A stretch of DNA of 64,000 bases, from assembly GCA_934754415.1 (NCBI GenBank), contig CAKVIS010000005.1, positions 18,567-82,566 on the forward strand. Direction: 5' to 3'. Every line of letters starts with the position of its first letter. Positions within the stretch are counted from its first letter, which is position 1. The position numbers were made by a program, and so were the translations under genes. The stretch is from an uncultured Bulleidia sp. (GTDB lineage Bacteria > Bacillota_I > Bacilli_A > Erysipelotrichales > Erysipelotrichaceae). Positions 42,041 through 51,812 of the stretch are shown here, piece after piece. The notes below the pieces were generated by a model. The model saw nothing but the letters and a program-made list of their open reading frames with translations. It was not told where the DNA came from and did no database searches.

Positions 42041-42751
42041 ATGTCTAAAATTCGTGATCTTCCCATTACTGAAAAACCAAGAGAAAAAGCATTTCATTAT
42101 GGTTTGAAAAGTCTCAGCAATCAGGAATTGCTCTCTATTATTTTGCGCACCGGTACGAAAGAGTCTTCAGTTCTTCAGATATCTCAGGAGCTTCTGGATA
42201 CTACTGGTGGTCTTGCAGGACTTGCAAGATTTAACCTGCAGGAACTATCAGCTATCAAGGGAATAGGCAGGGTAAAGGCACTGGAAATACTTGCTGCTAT
42301 GGAAATATCCAGAAGGATAGCTTATGAACAGGTGGTGCATCATATGGATATGCATCAGCCGGAACTCCTTGTTAACTGGCTGAAAAAAGAAATAGGCAGT
42401 TCCATGCAGGAAATCTTTCTTGTTGTCTATCTGGACACAATGATGAGGTTTGTTACATATAAAGAATTATTTAAAGGAACAATAGATTCCAGTATGGTTT
42501 CTCCAAGAGAAATCTTTAAAGAAGCTATTTTGAATAACAGTACGAATATATTGCTTGTTCATAATCATCCTAGCGGTTGTCTTACACCAAGTAAGCAAGA
42601 TCTGATGCTTACAAAAAAGATAGTAAAACTGGCAGGAATGATGAAAGTACATGTACTGGACCATATCATTGTTTGTAACAATGACTTCTACAGTTTTTCA
42701 AGAGAAGGATTGATGGAGGAAGAGATGGAAGAGTTTTATAATCAATGGTAA
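42041..42751 (+). CDS. radC: RadC/MPN-domain DNA repair protein
   Basis: 236 residues. An N-terminal helix-hairpin-helix part (ELSAIKGIGRVKALEILAA near 68-86) and a JAB/MPN metalloprotease-fold domain with the zinc motif LLVHNHPSGCLTPSKQD near 170-186 (HxH plus SxxD). The exact biochemical role of RadC is unsettled despite its name. Normal length. Its ribosome site is within the terminator hairpin of the PTS operon, so expression may depend on that structure. In Bacilli it often neighbours mreB; here it does not. Confidence 0.93.
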   Translation: MSKIRDLPITEKPREKAFHYGLKSLSNQELLSIILRTGTKESSVLQISQELLDTTGGLAGLARFNLQELSAIKGIGRVKALEILAAMEISRRIAYEQVVHHMDMHQPELLVNWLKKEIGSSMQEIFLVVYLDTMMRFVTYKELFKGTIDSSMVSPREIFKEAILNNSTNILLVHNHPSGCLTPSKQDLMLTKKIVKLAGMMKVHVLDHIIVCNNDFYSFSREGLMEEEMEEFYNQW

Positions 42752-42792
42752 AATATTACACAGAATGACCAGTAAGCAAAGAAAGGTGTGCT

Positions 42793-43788
42793 ATGTTTAA
42801 GAAAATCCAGAAAATATTCATTTGTGTAATAGTATTATGTTCTATGACTTTTGTGACAGGCTGTAAAGCAAAGAAGAAACAGGTAGCGTATTCCGTATAT
42901 CCTGTTGGCTATTTGCTGGACAGAATTGCAGGAGATACCGTGAATAAAGTATGTCTTCAGAATAATACCATTGTGCAGAAAGCCACTATAGTGGAAAATT
43001 ATGAAGAAATATTGAAAGATAGTGCAGCTTTTTTCCATATAGGTGGTCTTGAACCGTATTTATCCGCCTATGCCGCAGATATAAAGGCAACTGAGGTGCA
43101 GTCTGTCGATCTTTCAGTGATGAATTCTATCTATGATTTCGCACGTTACACTAAAAAGGGAAATGAGTTTATAGAATCTCCTTATTATGACGGAGACAGT
43201 TTTGACTCTGTAGATGTGAATGATCAGGACCTGAATCTCTGGCTGGATCCTATTGCAATGCTATCTATGGCAAAAGATATCACAAAATGGCTGATTTCTT
43301 ATTATCCGGAAAATGAGGACCTGTATACATCTAATCTGGATTCTTTAGAAACGGATCTGATTAATCTGGATGCACAGTTTCAGAATCTGAGCTCAAAGCT
43401 GGCAAAATCGAACAGTACCATTCGTTTTGCAACTATGAGTGCAAGTTTTGGAAACTGGCAGAAGACCTATGGATTTGAAGTATATCCTGTAGTGATGAGT
43501 AAATTTGGTGCATTACCTAATGAAACACAGTTACAGGCTATTAAAGATCGACTTAAGGAAGATAATGTACAATATCTCGTGTATGAGCCAAATATGACTG
43601 AAGATATGATTACTCTATATGACTCTATTCTGGAGGAACTTGGTCTGACACGTATTCAGCTGTCTAATCTTTCCAGTGAAACTGATCAGGAAGAAGCTGA
43701 TGGTAAAGATTATCTTTCTATCATGTACGAAAATCTGAGTGTATTATCTACTTTATCTTCTGTTTCAATCTCACCAGAAATTCAATGA
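42793..43788 (+). CDS. ZnuA/AdcA-like solute-binding lipoprotein, metal site apparently lost
   Basis: The 331-residue lipoprotein has signal peptide with lipobox VTGC (Cys24). The fold follows metal-binding cluster 9 proteins: VAYSVYPVGYLLDRIAG near 31-47, FFHIGGLEPYL near 80-90, LNLWLDPIAM near 145-154, and VYEPNMTEDM near 260-269. But the metal-ligand histidines are not seen: the first His region reads QKATIVENYEE and the usual DPHxWLDP reads DLNLWLDP. No znuB or znuC is adjacent. So it may bind something other than zinc or manganese, or act as a wall-associated sensor. AAAGGTG is the ribosome site. Confidence 0.75.
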   Translation: MFKKIQKIFICVIVLCSMTFVTGCKAKKKQVAYSVYPVGYLLDRIAGDTVNKVCLQNNTIVQKATIVENYEEILKDSAAFFHIGGLEPYLSAYAADIKATEVQSVDLSVMNSIYDFARYTKKGNEFIESPYYDGDSFDSVDVNDQDLNLWLDPIAMLSMAKDITKWLISYYPENEDLYTSNLDSLETDLINLDAQFQNLSSKLAKSNSTIRFATMSASFGNWQKTYGFEVYPVVMSKFGALPNETQLQAIKDRLKEDNVQYLVYEPNMTEDMITLYDSILEELGLTRIQLSNLSSETDQEEADGKDYLSIMYENLSVLSTLSSVSISPEIQ

Positions 43789-43829
43789 CCGGTTATTATG
43801 ACCGGCCTTTGTTCAGAAAGGAATGCTGT

Positions 43830-46442
43830 ATGAAAAAATTATTATTAACTGATGGAAATGCCATGCTGTTCAGAGCATATTATGCAACAGCGTACGGGAA
43901 GAAAATGACAACAAAGGATGGCACACCAACTAATGCTGTATTCGGTTTTGCGTCCATGTTGCAAAAAGCTATAGATATTGTGCATCCTGATGCCATGTTT
44001 GTGGCTTTTGATTATGGCAAACATACATTTCGTCATGAATTGTATAAAGACTATAAAGGTGGCAGAAGAGAGACTCCTGAAGATCTGATTCCTCAGTTTT
44101 CTATGGCTAGAGACTTTCTAAGCTCTTTTGGTATTGCATGGCAGGAAATGGAAGACATTGAAGCTGATGATCTGATTGGTACGGTTTCTAAAAAATATCC
44201 TGAGTATCAGACATATATTCTGACAAGCGATCATGATTTATTACAGCTTGTGGATGAAAGTACAACTGTACTGTTAATGAAAAAAGGATTAAGTGAAATG
44301 GATCTGATGACTCCTGAAAAAATACAGGAGGAAATGGGCATAGATCCTGTACAGATTATTGATTTAAAAGGTCTGATGGGAGATACTTCCGATAATTATC
44401 CGGGAATTGCAGGTGTCGGTGAAAAAACAGCATTAAAGCTGATTAAGCAATATGGTTCTGTTGAAGAAGTTTTAGACAATGCAGAAAACATAAAAGGCGC
44501 ATTGGGAAAAAAGGTACAGGATGGTAAAGAAAATGCCAGACTTTCCAAGACACTTGCAACGATAAGAAGAGATGTTCCATTAGATCTTGACGTAGAGACC
44601 ATGTCCTTTACTCCAGACTATGAAGGGGTTGTAAAGTATCTGAAATCTCTGGATATGCAAAAACTTTCTGAAAGGTTTGCTAATGGGAATACTGCTGCAT
44701 GTATGGAAGAAACTGTTGTTTCTGTAAAAGAGTCTTTTATAAGAACAGACAGACTTCCTGTAGATTTTTTGAGTAAAGATATAGCTGTTTATCTTGATGA
44801 TGATCTGCAGAACTTTATTTCTTCTCGTATTTACGGTTTTGCTTTCAGTGATGGTAAAACTGGTTATTATATGACTTTAGAAGCTTTAAAGAATGATTCT
44901 GAGGCTTTACATGCCCTACAGGATACATCCTGCAGAAGAATCGGATATGATATAAAACGTTCTGCGCATTTGCTGGAAAATGAGGGTGTTTCCATCGCAT
45001 TTACTGATGATGTGATGATTATGGCATCTCTTGTGAATTCAGATCTGACAAGTACTGAAAAATGTATGGATTACTTTAATATGCCATCTACCTATTCTTT
45101 CCAGGATGTTTATGGAAAACCTAGTAAACCGATTTTGATTGTGGATGAAGAAAAGCAGAATGCACATGCATGTGTCTGGGCAAATTTTATTTATACAATG
45201 TATGAAAAATGTGCGCCTGTCATACAAGAAAATCATCTGGAAGATGTATACAGCAATGTTGAACTTCCGGTTTCTGTCATATTGGAGAAAATGGAAAAAG
45301 AAGGCATTTACTGTGATATTCCTACCCTGGATGCTATTTCTGAAAAAACTGAAGCAGAAATGCAGAAGCTGCAACAGGAAATCTATGGCTATGCAGGTAA
45401 AGAATTTAATCTGAATTCTCCAAAACAGATGTCTGAAGTTTTATTTGATGATCTTGGATTATATGCAGGGAAAAAGAAAAGCACAAGTGCAGAGACTTTA
45501 ATGAAACTGCAGGGGGCACATCCGATTATTGACCCAATCTTAAGATACAGAAAACTTGCCAAGATCTACAGTACATACAGTGATGGGTTAAAGAAGTTTA
45601 TTCGTAAAGATGGAAAGATACATACTACCTATAATCAATGTGCTACAACCACAGGAAGATTAAGCAGTTCCGAACCTAATTTGCAGAATATATCTGTAAG
45701 GGATGAAGAGGGAAGAGAAATTCGTAAGGCATTTCTTCCTGAAGAAAAATGTGTGTTACTGTCCTGTGATTATCATCAGATAGAACTGCGTATTCTGGCA
45801 CATATGGCCAAAGAAGAATCTTTAATTAAAGTGTTCCAGCAGGGGATAGATATTCATACTCAGACAGCAATGGATGTTTTTGGAAAAACACAGGAGGAAG
45901 TGACTTCTCAGGACAGACGTAAGGCTAAAGCTGTTAACTTTGGTATTGTATATGGTATCAGTGATTTCGGACTTGCTGAGCAATTACATTGTTCCAGAAA
46001 AGAAGCCAATGAATTTATTGAGAAATATTATGAAGCATATCCAGGTATTAAAGAATATATGCATCATGTGGTGAAATTCTGTGAGGAAAACGGGTATGTG
46101 GAAACATTGATGGGCAGAAGAAGAGAGATTCCTGAAATTCATGATTCAAAATATATGGTCAGAGAATTTGGAAAACGAGCTGCTATGAATGCGCCTATTC
46201 AGGGATCTGCTGCAGAGCTGATTAAACTGGCAATGATTCAGATAGATAAAGCTTTGAAGGACAGCCATCTGAAAAGCAAGATGTTACTGCAGGTACACGA
46301 TGAACTGATTTTCAATGTACCTGAAGAAGAAATAGAAGTTATGCAGAAACTGGTGCAGGAAACTATGGAACATGCTATGACATTAAGTGTTCCTTTAACT
46401 GTGGAATGTGCAGTTGGCAAGACGTGGTATGAAGCAAAATAA
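43830..46442 (+). CDS. polA: DNA polymerase I
   Basis: The 870-residue polymerase has an N-terminal 5'-3' exonuclease (about 1-290, KKLLLTDGNAMLFRAYYAT and GLMGDTSDNYPGIAGVGEKTA region near 185-205), a central 3'-5' exonuclease fold that seems inactive because the DxE motif is missing (as in Bacillus), and a polymerase domain: motif A SCDYHQIELRILAH near 648, motif B RRKAKAVNFGIVYG near 695, motif C QVHDELIF near 825. Motif A has His where DYSQIELR is common. ATG 43830 is chosen for AGAAAGGAATG; the frame upstream to 43785 overlaps the lipoprotein gene. Confidence 0.97.
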   Translation: MKKLLLTDGNAMLFRAYYATAYGKKMTTKDGTPTNAVFGFASMLQKAIDIVHPDAMFVAFDYGKHTFRHELYKDYKGGRRETPEDLIPQFSMARDFLSSFGIAWQEMEDIEADDLIGTVSKKYPEYQTYILTSDHDLLQLVDESTTVLLMKKGLSEMDLMTPEKIQEEMGIDPVQIIDLKGLMGDTSDNYPGIAGVGEKTALKLIKQYGSVEEVLDNAENIKGALGKKVQDGKENARLSKTLATIRRDVPLDLDVETMSFTPDYEGVVKYLKSLDMQKLSERFANGNTAACMEETVVSVKESFIRTDRLPVDFLSKDIAVYLDDDLQNFISSRIYGFAFSDGKTGYYMTLEALKNDSEALHALQDTSCRRIGYDIKRSAHLLENEGVSIAFTDDVMIMASLVNSDLTSTEKCMDYFNMPSTYSFQDVYGKPSKPILIVDEEKQNAHACVWANFIYTMYEKCAPVIQENHLEDVYSNVELPVSVILEKMEKEGIYCDIPTLDAISEKTEAEMQKLQQEIYGYAGKEFNLNSPKQMSEVLFDDLGLYAGKKKSTSAETLMKLQGAHPIIDPILRYRKLAKIYSTYSDGLKKFIRKDGKIHTTYNQCATTTGRLSSSEPNLQNISVRDEEGREIRKAFLPEEKCVLLSCDYHQIELRILAHMAKEESLIKVFQQGIDIHTQTAMDVFGKTQEEVTSQDRRKAKAVNFGIVYGISDFGLAEQLHCSRKEANEFIEKYYEAYPGIKEYMHHVVKFCEENGYVETLMGRRREIPEIHDSKYMVREFGKRAAMNAPIQGSAAELIKLAMIQIDKALKDSHLKSKMLLQVHDELIFNVPEEEIEVMQKLVQETMEHAMTLSVPLTVECAVGKTWYEAK

Positions 46443-46454
46443 GGGGTAAATAAA

Positions 46455-47054
46455 ATGAAAATAGGTATTACCGGAACCATTGCATCTGGTAAGACAACTG
46501 TGTCTTATCTGATGAAGAAAAGAGGATATCCTGTGTTTAATGCAGACAGATATGCAGGTATGTGTCTGCATCATGGTAATCCTGTCTGTGAAAAGATTGC
46601 TGAGGCTTTTCCGGAAGTTATGGATGAAAATCAGGATGTAGACAGAAAGAAAATGAGTGAGATTGTTTTCAGTGATGAAGATAAAAGAAAACTGCTAAAC
46701 AGCCTTGTACACCCGTATGTTATTGAAGGCATGAAGAATTTTTTTGTACATCAAAAAAAAGTCCCTTTTGTTTTTGCAGAAGTGCCACTATTATTTGAAG
46801 CAGGACTGGAAGATGACTTTGATAAAATCATTGTGGTGACCTGTGAAAAAGAAACTGCTATCAAAAGAATGATGGAAGACAGGGAATATACAAAAGAGCA
46901 GGCTGAAGCTAGACTCTCGTCACAGATAGACGGATGGAAACAGATTGAAAAGGCCGATTATGTATTACATAATGATGGTGATCTCAAACAGTTAAATGAT
47001 GAAATTAATCAGATCTTCAAAGAGCTGAGAAAGGAGAGACGTGGGGCATGTTAA
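46455..47054 (+). CDS. coaE: Dephospho-CoA kinase
   Basis: The 199-residue P-loop kinase does the last step of coenzyme A synthesis. GITGTIASGKTT (4-15) is the Walker A, FNADRYAG near 32-39 the substrate Asp region, and FAEVPLLFEAGLE near 108-120 is conserved. Normal length. The mutM gene usual between polA and coaE is absent. Overlaps dnaB by 7 nt. Confidence 0.95.
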   Translation: MKIGITGTIASGKTTVSYLMKKRGYPVFNADRYAGMCLHHGNPVCEKIAEAFPEVMDENQDVDRKKMSEIVFSDEDKRKLLNSLVHPYVIEGMKNFFVHQKKVPFVFAEVPLLFEAGLEDDFDKIIVVTCEKETAIKRMMEDREYTKEQAEARLSSQIDGWKQIEKADYVLHNDGDLKQLNDEINQIFKELRKERRGAC

Positions 47055-48229
47055 AACCAGAAGATACTTTTCGAGTAGAATGCGTGAATAGTATTTCTGA
47101 AGACATGATCGTGTCTCTTTTAAATCTGTATCAGCCGCTGATACTTGGAGAAGGTATCCTTTTGTTTCTCACACTTCATGCTGAAGCAAGACATGCCCGC
47201 AAGATGTGCTCACATAAACATCTGTGTGCTCTGATGCACATGGATATAGAAACATTGGAAAGAGCAAGATTTCGCCTGGAGCAGTTCCGGCTGATACGTA
47301 CATGGAAACGAGGGCGTGAAAGCAATGATAATTATATTTATCGCTTATATGCTCCACTTGGTACAGAAGACTTTCTCAGTAATACCATCTACAGGTCATT
47401 GTTTATAGAAACTCTTGGAAAAGAGGATACAGATAAGATTATTGAAAGACTTGGAAATGTTGGTATTGCCACTAACGATTTTAAAGAAGTGACAAAACCA
47501 TTTAAACACTCTATTCCGGAAGAAATACTGCTTTCTCAGGAACGTGTGGCGAAACCAATACAGCCAAGATATAAATTTACGGAAACTGAAGAGATCTCGT
47601 TTGATTACGAAAGGTTCTTTGCCAAGGTGACAGATCAGAAGTTCCCAATTCAGGCAAGAAGTGAAGAAGTGATGGCTCTGATTGGAAGACTTGGTACTGT
47701 CTATGGGATAGATGCGGATACGATGGTGAAGTATGTAGGTAAATGTACTCTGGTAGATTCCGATGAATTTAATTCCGAAGCATTAAAGAGAATGTGTGAA
47801 GGTACAGCTTCTGCTCCTGTTAAAAAGGTAAAAGATCCTTATCAGTTACCACCGGTATCTTTTCTGCAATCCAAGATGAATGGCAGAGAGGTTTCTTTAA
47901 TAGAAAAGAAAATCATCGAACATTTATCAGTTGATTTTAAATTTCCAAATGAAGTTATTAACGTCATGCTGGAATACATTTTACGTGTTTCTAAAAACAG
48001 ATTGTCCAGAAATTTTGTGGATATGGTTGCCTCAGAATGGGCAAGAGATGGGATCGAGACAAAGGAACAGGCTGTTGTGGAAACAAAGAAAACACTTAAG
48101 TCTTCTTCTAACAGACCAAAGTATGTTATAGAGGCAACGGATTATTCTGATCCTAAATACAATCAGAAAGTTTCTATTTCCAAAGAAGAACTTGAAAAGA
48201 TTAAGAAGAAACAACAGGAGATGGGATAA
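47048..48229 (+). CDS. dnaB: Replication initiation and membrane attachment protein DnaB
   Basis: The 393-residue Bacillus-type DnaB (a DnaB/DnaD-domain protein, not the helicase) helps load the replicative helicase with DnaD and DnaI. The N-terminal winged-helix-like part begins around FRVECVNSISEDMIVSLLNLYQ (ends FRVECVN and LLNLYQP), and the C-terminal DnaB_2 helical domain is near 205-360 with FPNEVINVMLEYI. Coiled, Lys-rich end. GGAGAGACGTGGGGC precedes ATG 47048. Followed directly by dnaI (TAATG), the universal Firmicute pair. Confidence 0.93.
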   Translation: MLKPEDTFRVECVNSISEDMIVSLLNLYQPLILGEGILLFLTLHAEARHARKMCSHKHLCALMHMDIETLERARFRLEQFRLIRTWKRGRESNDNYIYRLYAPLGTEDFLSNTIYRSLFIETLGKEDTDKIIERLGNVGIATNDFKEVTKPFKHSIPEEILLSQERVAKPIQPRYKFTETEEISFDYERFFAKVTDQKFPIQARSEEVMALIGRLGTVYGIDADTMVKYVGKCTLVDSDEFNSEALKRMCEGTASAPVKKVKDPYQLPPVSFLQSKMNGREVSLIEKKIIEHLSVDFKFPNEVINVMLEYILRVSKNRLSRNFVDMVASEWARDGIETKEQAVVETKKTLKSSSNRPKYVIEATDYSDPKYNQKVSISKEELEKIKKKQQEMG

Positions 48230-49194
48230 TGGGAAGTACTTTTAAGAGAATGAATCTGGGGTATGTTTCAACTCCTGAACAGGATGAGGCACGTATTGCA
48301 CTTGCGACAAAGCTGCTGAATGATTCTATTGTCAAAGCAAAACTGAAGGAAACAATTGAACTGTCTCCTGGATATTCTGTACCAAGACTTACTTCAGAAG
48401 AGGTAATCAAAAATCCATATAAAGTACAAAGATGGCTGGATTCCTTACAGCCTTGTATTGGATGTAAAGGTTTGGAATTCTGTAAACAGGAAGATAAGGG
48501 ACATGTCATGAATTTAAGATGTGATGTGTTTCTGCAGTTAACCAAAGCTCCATGTAAGTTTATGATGAAGAAACTGAAGGAAGAGGAGCATCTTCAGTAT
48601 TATGTATACAGTGATCTTCCAAAAACACTGACAAATGTAACATTTCGTTCAATTAATCTGGACGAAGAACTTGAAAAAGGGAATACTTTATATGTATCTA
48701 CTTATAACGAGTTACAGGAAATGTGTTCTAATGAAGAGTCAGCCTATATCTATGGGCCTTTCGGAACGGGAAAGACATATCTTGCCGCCTGTGCATGCAA
48801 CTACTTTGCAAGAAAAAAAGAAAAAGTGGCCTTTGTGCACTGGCCAAGCTTTGTAACAAAGATGCCGGCATATATTTCTTCAGGGGAATGTGATCAGATT
48901 GTTGAAAGACTGAAACATGTACATTTCCTTGTAATAGATGAAATCGGTGGAGAAGCAGTGACACAATGGAACAGAGATCAGTTACTTTTACCTGTTCTTA
49001 ACGCAAGATACGAAGCAAATTTACCTACATGGTTTACAAGTAATTGTGACTATAAAGGACTTGAAGAACACTTTAAAGTTTCAGGGAAATTTATCGAAGA
49101 TTCCATGAAATCACAACGCATTATGGAACGCATTAGAGTTATGACAAAGTCGAAAACGCTTACAGGAAAAGATAGGCGTGAAAGCATTGACTGA
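48229..49194 (+). CDS. dnaI: Helicase loader DnaI
   Basis: The 321-residue AAA+ ATPase loads the replicative helicase. The N-terminal helicase-binding domain has a Cys cluster (CIGCKGLEFC near 79-88, plus a Cys near 101) that binds zinc in the family. Walker A is GPFGTGKTYLA near 178-188, Walker B FLVIDEIGGE near 237-246, and FTSNCDYKGLEE near 272-283 the sensor 1 region. Starts on the dnaB stop (TAATG). Length is normal. Confidence 0.95.
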   Translation: MGSTFKRMNLGYVSTPEQDEARIALATKLLNDSIVKAKLKETIELSPGYSVPRLTSEEVIKNPYKVQRWLDSLQPCIGCKGLEFCKQEDKGHVMNLRCDVFLQLTKAPCKFMMKKLKEEEHLQYYVYSDLPKTLTNVTFRSINLDEELEKGNTLYVSTYNELQEMCSNEESAYIYGPFGTGKTYLAACACNYFARKKEKVAFVHWPSFVTKMPAYISSGECDQIVERLKHVHFLVIDEIGGEAVTQWNRDQLLLPVLNARYEANLPTWFTSNCDYKGLEEHFKVSGKFIEDSMKSQRIMERIRVMTKSKTLTGKDRRESID

Positions 49195-49237
49195 AACATT
49201 TTCAATGCTAAAATTGAAAGGAAATCGGAGGCTGAAT

Positions 49238-50200
49238 ATGGTCAGAAAGATTGGAGTCCTGACATCTGGTGGTGATGCGCCGGGCATGAACGCAGCTATA
49301 CGTTCTGTTACCAGAATTGCTCTGAATAACGGAGTGGAAGTTGTAGGTGTGCATAATGGGTATCGCGGACTTTTGGAAGGAACATTTGAAACGATGACAC
49401 GTGCTAGTGTGTCTGACATTTTGGATCGCGGAGGTACAGTTCTTGGGTCTGCACGTCTTCCTGAATTCAGGGAGGACGCAATTCAGGAAACCTGTGTCAA
49501 AAACTTAAAACGTGAAGGTATTGAAGCACTGGTGGTTATTGGTGGGGACGGCTCTTACAGAGGTGGTCTTGCCTTAACCAGAAGAGGAATCAATTGTATT
49601 GGCTTACCTGGTACTATTGATAATGATATTCCGGGTACAGATTTTACAATTGGGTTCGATACTGCTTTACATACCTGTGTGGAAAATGTCGATAAACTGC
49701 GTGATACATCCAGTTCACACCATCGATGTTCTATTGTCGAAGTTATGGGTAATCACTGTGGTGATCTTGCGTTATACACTGCTATTTCCTGCGGTGCTGA
49801 AATGGTTATCACACCTGAAACAGGATATGATGAGCTGGAAGTTATTGAAAACCTGAGATATCTCGGGGAGGCAGTTAAAAAGAACCATGCCATTGTCATT
49901 ATTTCAGAAAAAATCTGTGATGTAGATGCTTTGGCAAAAAAAGTTTCTGCTTTAACAGATTACAGTGGTCGTGCTACTGTACTGGGTCATATACAGCGTG
50001 GCGGAGGACCTACACCAACAGACAGAATGCTTGCCAGCCGTATGGGTGAAAAAGCGGTTGATCTGTTAATGGAAGGTATTGGTGGTCATTGTGTCGGTAT
50101 TATTGACAATGAGATTACTTCCGTTCCGATTGAGGATGCTTTAAACAGACCTAGAAAATCACGTAAAGCTTTATATCGTCTATTTGATCGATTGGTATAA
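49238..50200 (+). CDS. pfkA: ATP-dependent 6-phosphofructokinase
   Basis: The 320-residue PfkA makes fructose-1,6-bisphosphate, the committed glycolytic step. GVLTSGGDAPGMNAAIR near 6-22 is the ATP loop, GGDGSYRGG near 103-111 indicates ATP rather than pyrophosphate, and GTIDNDIPGTDFTIGFDTA near 125-143 holds the catalytic TIDND. ATG 49238 follows CGGAGG; the frame upstream to 49178 overlaps dnaI. Followed 21 nt later by pyk, the common operon. Confidence 0.97.
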   Translation: MVRKIGVLTSGGDAPGMNAAIRSVTRIALNNGVEVVGVHNGYRGLLEGTFETMTRASVSDILDRGGTVLGSARLPEFREDAIQETCVKNLKREGIEALVVIGGDGSYRGGLALTRRGINCIGLPGTIDNDIPGTDFTIGFDTALHTCVENVDKLRDTSSSHHRCSIVEVMGNHCGDLALYTAISCGAEMVITPETGYDELEVIENLRYLGEAVKKNHAIVIISEKICDVDALAKKVSALTDYSGRATVLGHIQRGGGPTPTDRMLASRMGEKAVDLLMEGIGGHCVGIIDNEITSVPIEDALNRPRKSRKALYRLFDRLV

Positions 50201-50221
50201 ACAAGGAAAGAGGAAAAGAAT

Positions 50222-51658
50222 ATGAACAGAGACAAACACATTTTTAAAAAAACCAGGGTTGTATGTACTATCGGACCTGCTTCTGAAAGCGAAGAAATGA
50301 TTGCAAAGCTTGCTCATGCAGGTATGAACATTGCACGTATGAACTTCTCTCATGGTTCCCATGAAGAACATCTTGCAAGAATTCAGGCAGTAAGACATGT
50401 TTCTGAATCTACAGGTATTAACTTAGCTGTTGCTTTAGATACAAAGGGTCCTGAAATCCGTCTGGGTAATTTCAAGAATGATACTGAAAACTATGAAATT
50501 GGTGAAATTGTCACATTAACAAAAGAAGAATGTGAAGGAACACATGAACGTTTCTGGATTCAGTGTCCTGAATTATTTGATGATTTAACAGCTGATGATT
50601 ATATTTTAATTAATGACGGTAAGATGAAACTTACAGTTCTTGATAACAACAGAAAAGAATTGAAGTGCAGAGTAGAAGTAGCTGGTCCTATCAGTTCTCA
50701 TAAAGGATGTAATGTACCAGGTGTTAAACTTTCCATGCCATTCTTATCTGAAAAAGATTCCAGTGATATCCGTTTTGGATGTGAAAATGACGTTGACTTC
50801 ATCTTTGCATCCTTCACACGTAGAGCAAGCGATATTTCTGCTATCCGTAAAATCTGTATTGAAATGGGTAAGCCAAATATCAACATTATCGCAAAGATTG
50901 AAAACCAGGAAGGTTATGACAATGTCGACGATATCCTGGAAGTAGCTGATGGTGTCATGGTTGCCCGTGGTGATTTAGGTGTAGAAATTCCTACAATGTT
51001 AGTTCCTGTTTATCAGAAACACATTATCCGCGAAGCTAACATCTATGGTAAACCAGTTATTACCGCTACACATATGCTGGATTCCATGACGCATAACCCA
51101 AGATGTACACGTGCCGAAGCATCTGACGTATGCAACGCAGTATTAGATGGTTCCGATGGTGTTATGTTATCCGCTGAATCTGCAGCAGGTGATTATCCAA
51201 TTGAAGCTTGTGAAACAATGAGTGAAATTGCTGAAGAAGCAGAACAGATTATTGATTACAGAAACAGACTGGAATGGTTGAAGACAAGTTCTAAGAAGAC
51301 AGTTCAGGATGCAGTGTCCATTGCTATTTCTGATGCTACATTAACACTGGACAATATCGGTGCTATTGTTGTCTTCACACAGGGTGGAACAACTGCAAGA
51401 CGTATCTCCAAGTTCAGACCTAAGGTTCCTGTATTAGCTGTTACATTCACTAAAGATACACAGCGTAAACTATTAAGTTACTGGGGTGTTACTCCATTGT
51501 TCTCTGATGTACAGAATCAGTTAACAAACGATGACCAGTTAGCTTCTCTGTTTGCTAAGGACTATGGTGTTAAGCCAGGTCAGCTGATTATCATTTCTGC
51601 AGGTTACCCAACAGGTGAAGGTACTGCAAACATGATGAAAATCGTTGAAGTTAAGTAA
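50222..51658 (+). CDS. pyk: Pyruvate kinase
   Basis: The 478-residue glycolytic enzyme makes pyruvate and ATP from PEP. KTRVVCTIGPAS near 10-21, MNFSHGSHEEH near 40-50, the catalytic IAKIENQEGYDN near 222-233 and MVARGDLGVEIP near 246-257 are clear. It lacks the C-terminal PEP-utilizer domain of Bacillus pyruvate kinases (585 residues), ending after the allosteric domain. AAGAGGAAAAG is the ribosome site. A strong terminator follows. Confidence 0.97.
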   Translation: MNRDKHIFKKTRVVCTIGPASESEEMIAKLAHAGMNIARMNFSHGSHEEHLARIQAVRHVSESTGINLAVALDTKGPEIRLGNFKNDTENYEIGEIVTLTKEECEGTHERFWIQCPELFDDLTADDYILINDGKMKLTVLDNNRKELKCRVEVAGPISSHKGCNVPGVKLSMPFLSEKDSSDIRFGCENDVDFIFASFTRRASDISAIRKICIEMGKPNINIIAKIENQEGYDNVDDILEVADGVMVARGDLGVEIPTMLVPVYQKHIIREANIYGKPVITATHMLDSMTHNPRCTRAEASDVCNAVLDGSDGVMLSAESAAGDYPIEACETMSEIAEEAEQIIDYRNRLEWLKTSSKKTVQDAVSIAISDATLTLDNIGAIVVFTQGGTTARRISKFRPKVPVLAVTFTKDTQRKLLSYWGVTPLFSDVQNQLTNDDQLASLFAKDYGVKPGQLIIISAGYPTGEGTANMMKIVEVK

Positions 51659-51674
51659 AATTTCAAAGATATTG

Positions 51675-51703
51675 AAGATTCGCTTACGCGGATCTTTTTT
51701 TGA
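51675..51703 (+). terminator. Terminator of pfkA-pyk
   Basis: AAGATTCGC / GCGGATCTT, 9-bp stem with one G-U pair and a TTAC loop, then T7. Confidence 0.85.
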
Positions 51704-51775
51704 TTCTTGAGAATTTACCAATGTTAAAAAGTCATTTGTATTTCTGCAGCCTTAAGAATTTCTGTATATGTTTTA

Positions 51776-51784
51776 TGGTATTCT
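51776..51784 (+). promoter_or_regulatory. Extended -10 of the MacAB-like operon
   Basis: TGGTATTCT (TATTCT at 51779-51784) with a poor -35. GTATAT and ATATAC flank it as a loose inverted repeat (51764-51790). Confidence 0.4.
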
Positions 51785-51812
51785 ATATACAAGAATAAAA
51801 GAGGAATGATTT

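Noticed and set aside
43789..43805. Hairpin CCGGT-N7-ACCGG before polA as a terminator
   Set aside because: Only a 5-bp stem and no T-run; it may slow transcription but does not meet a terminator standard.
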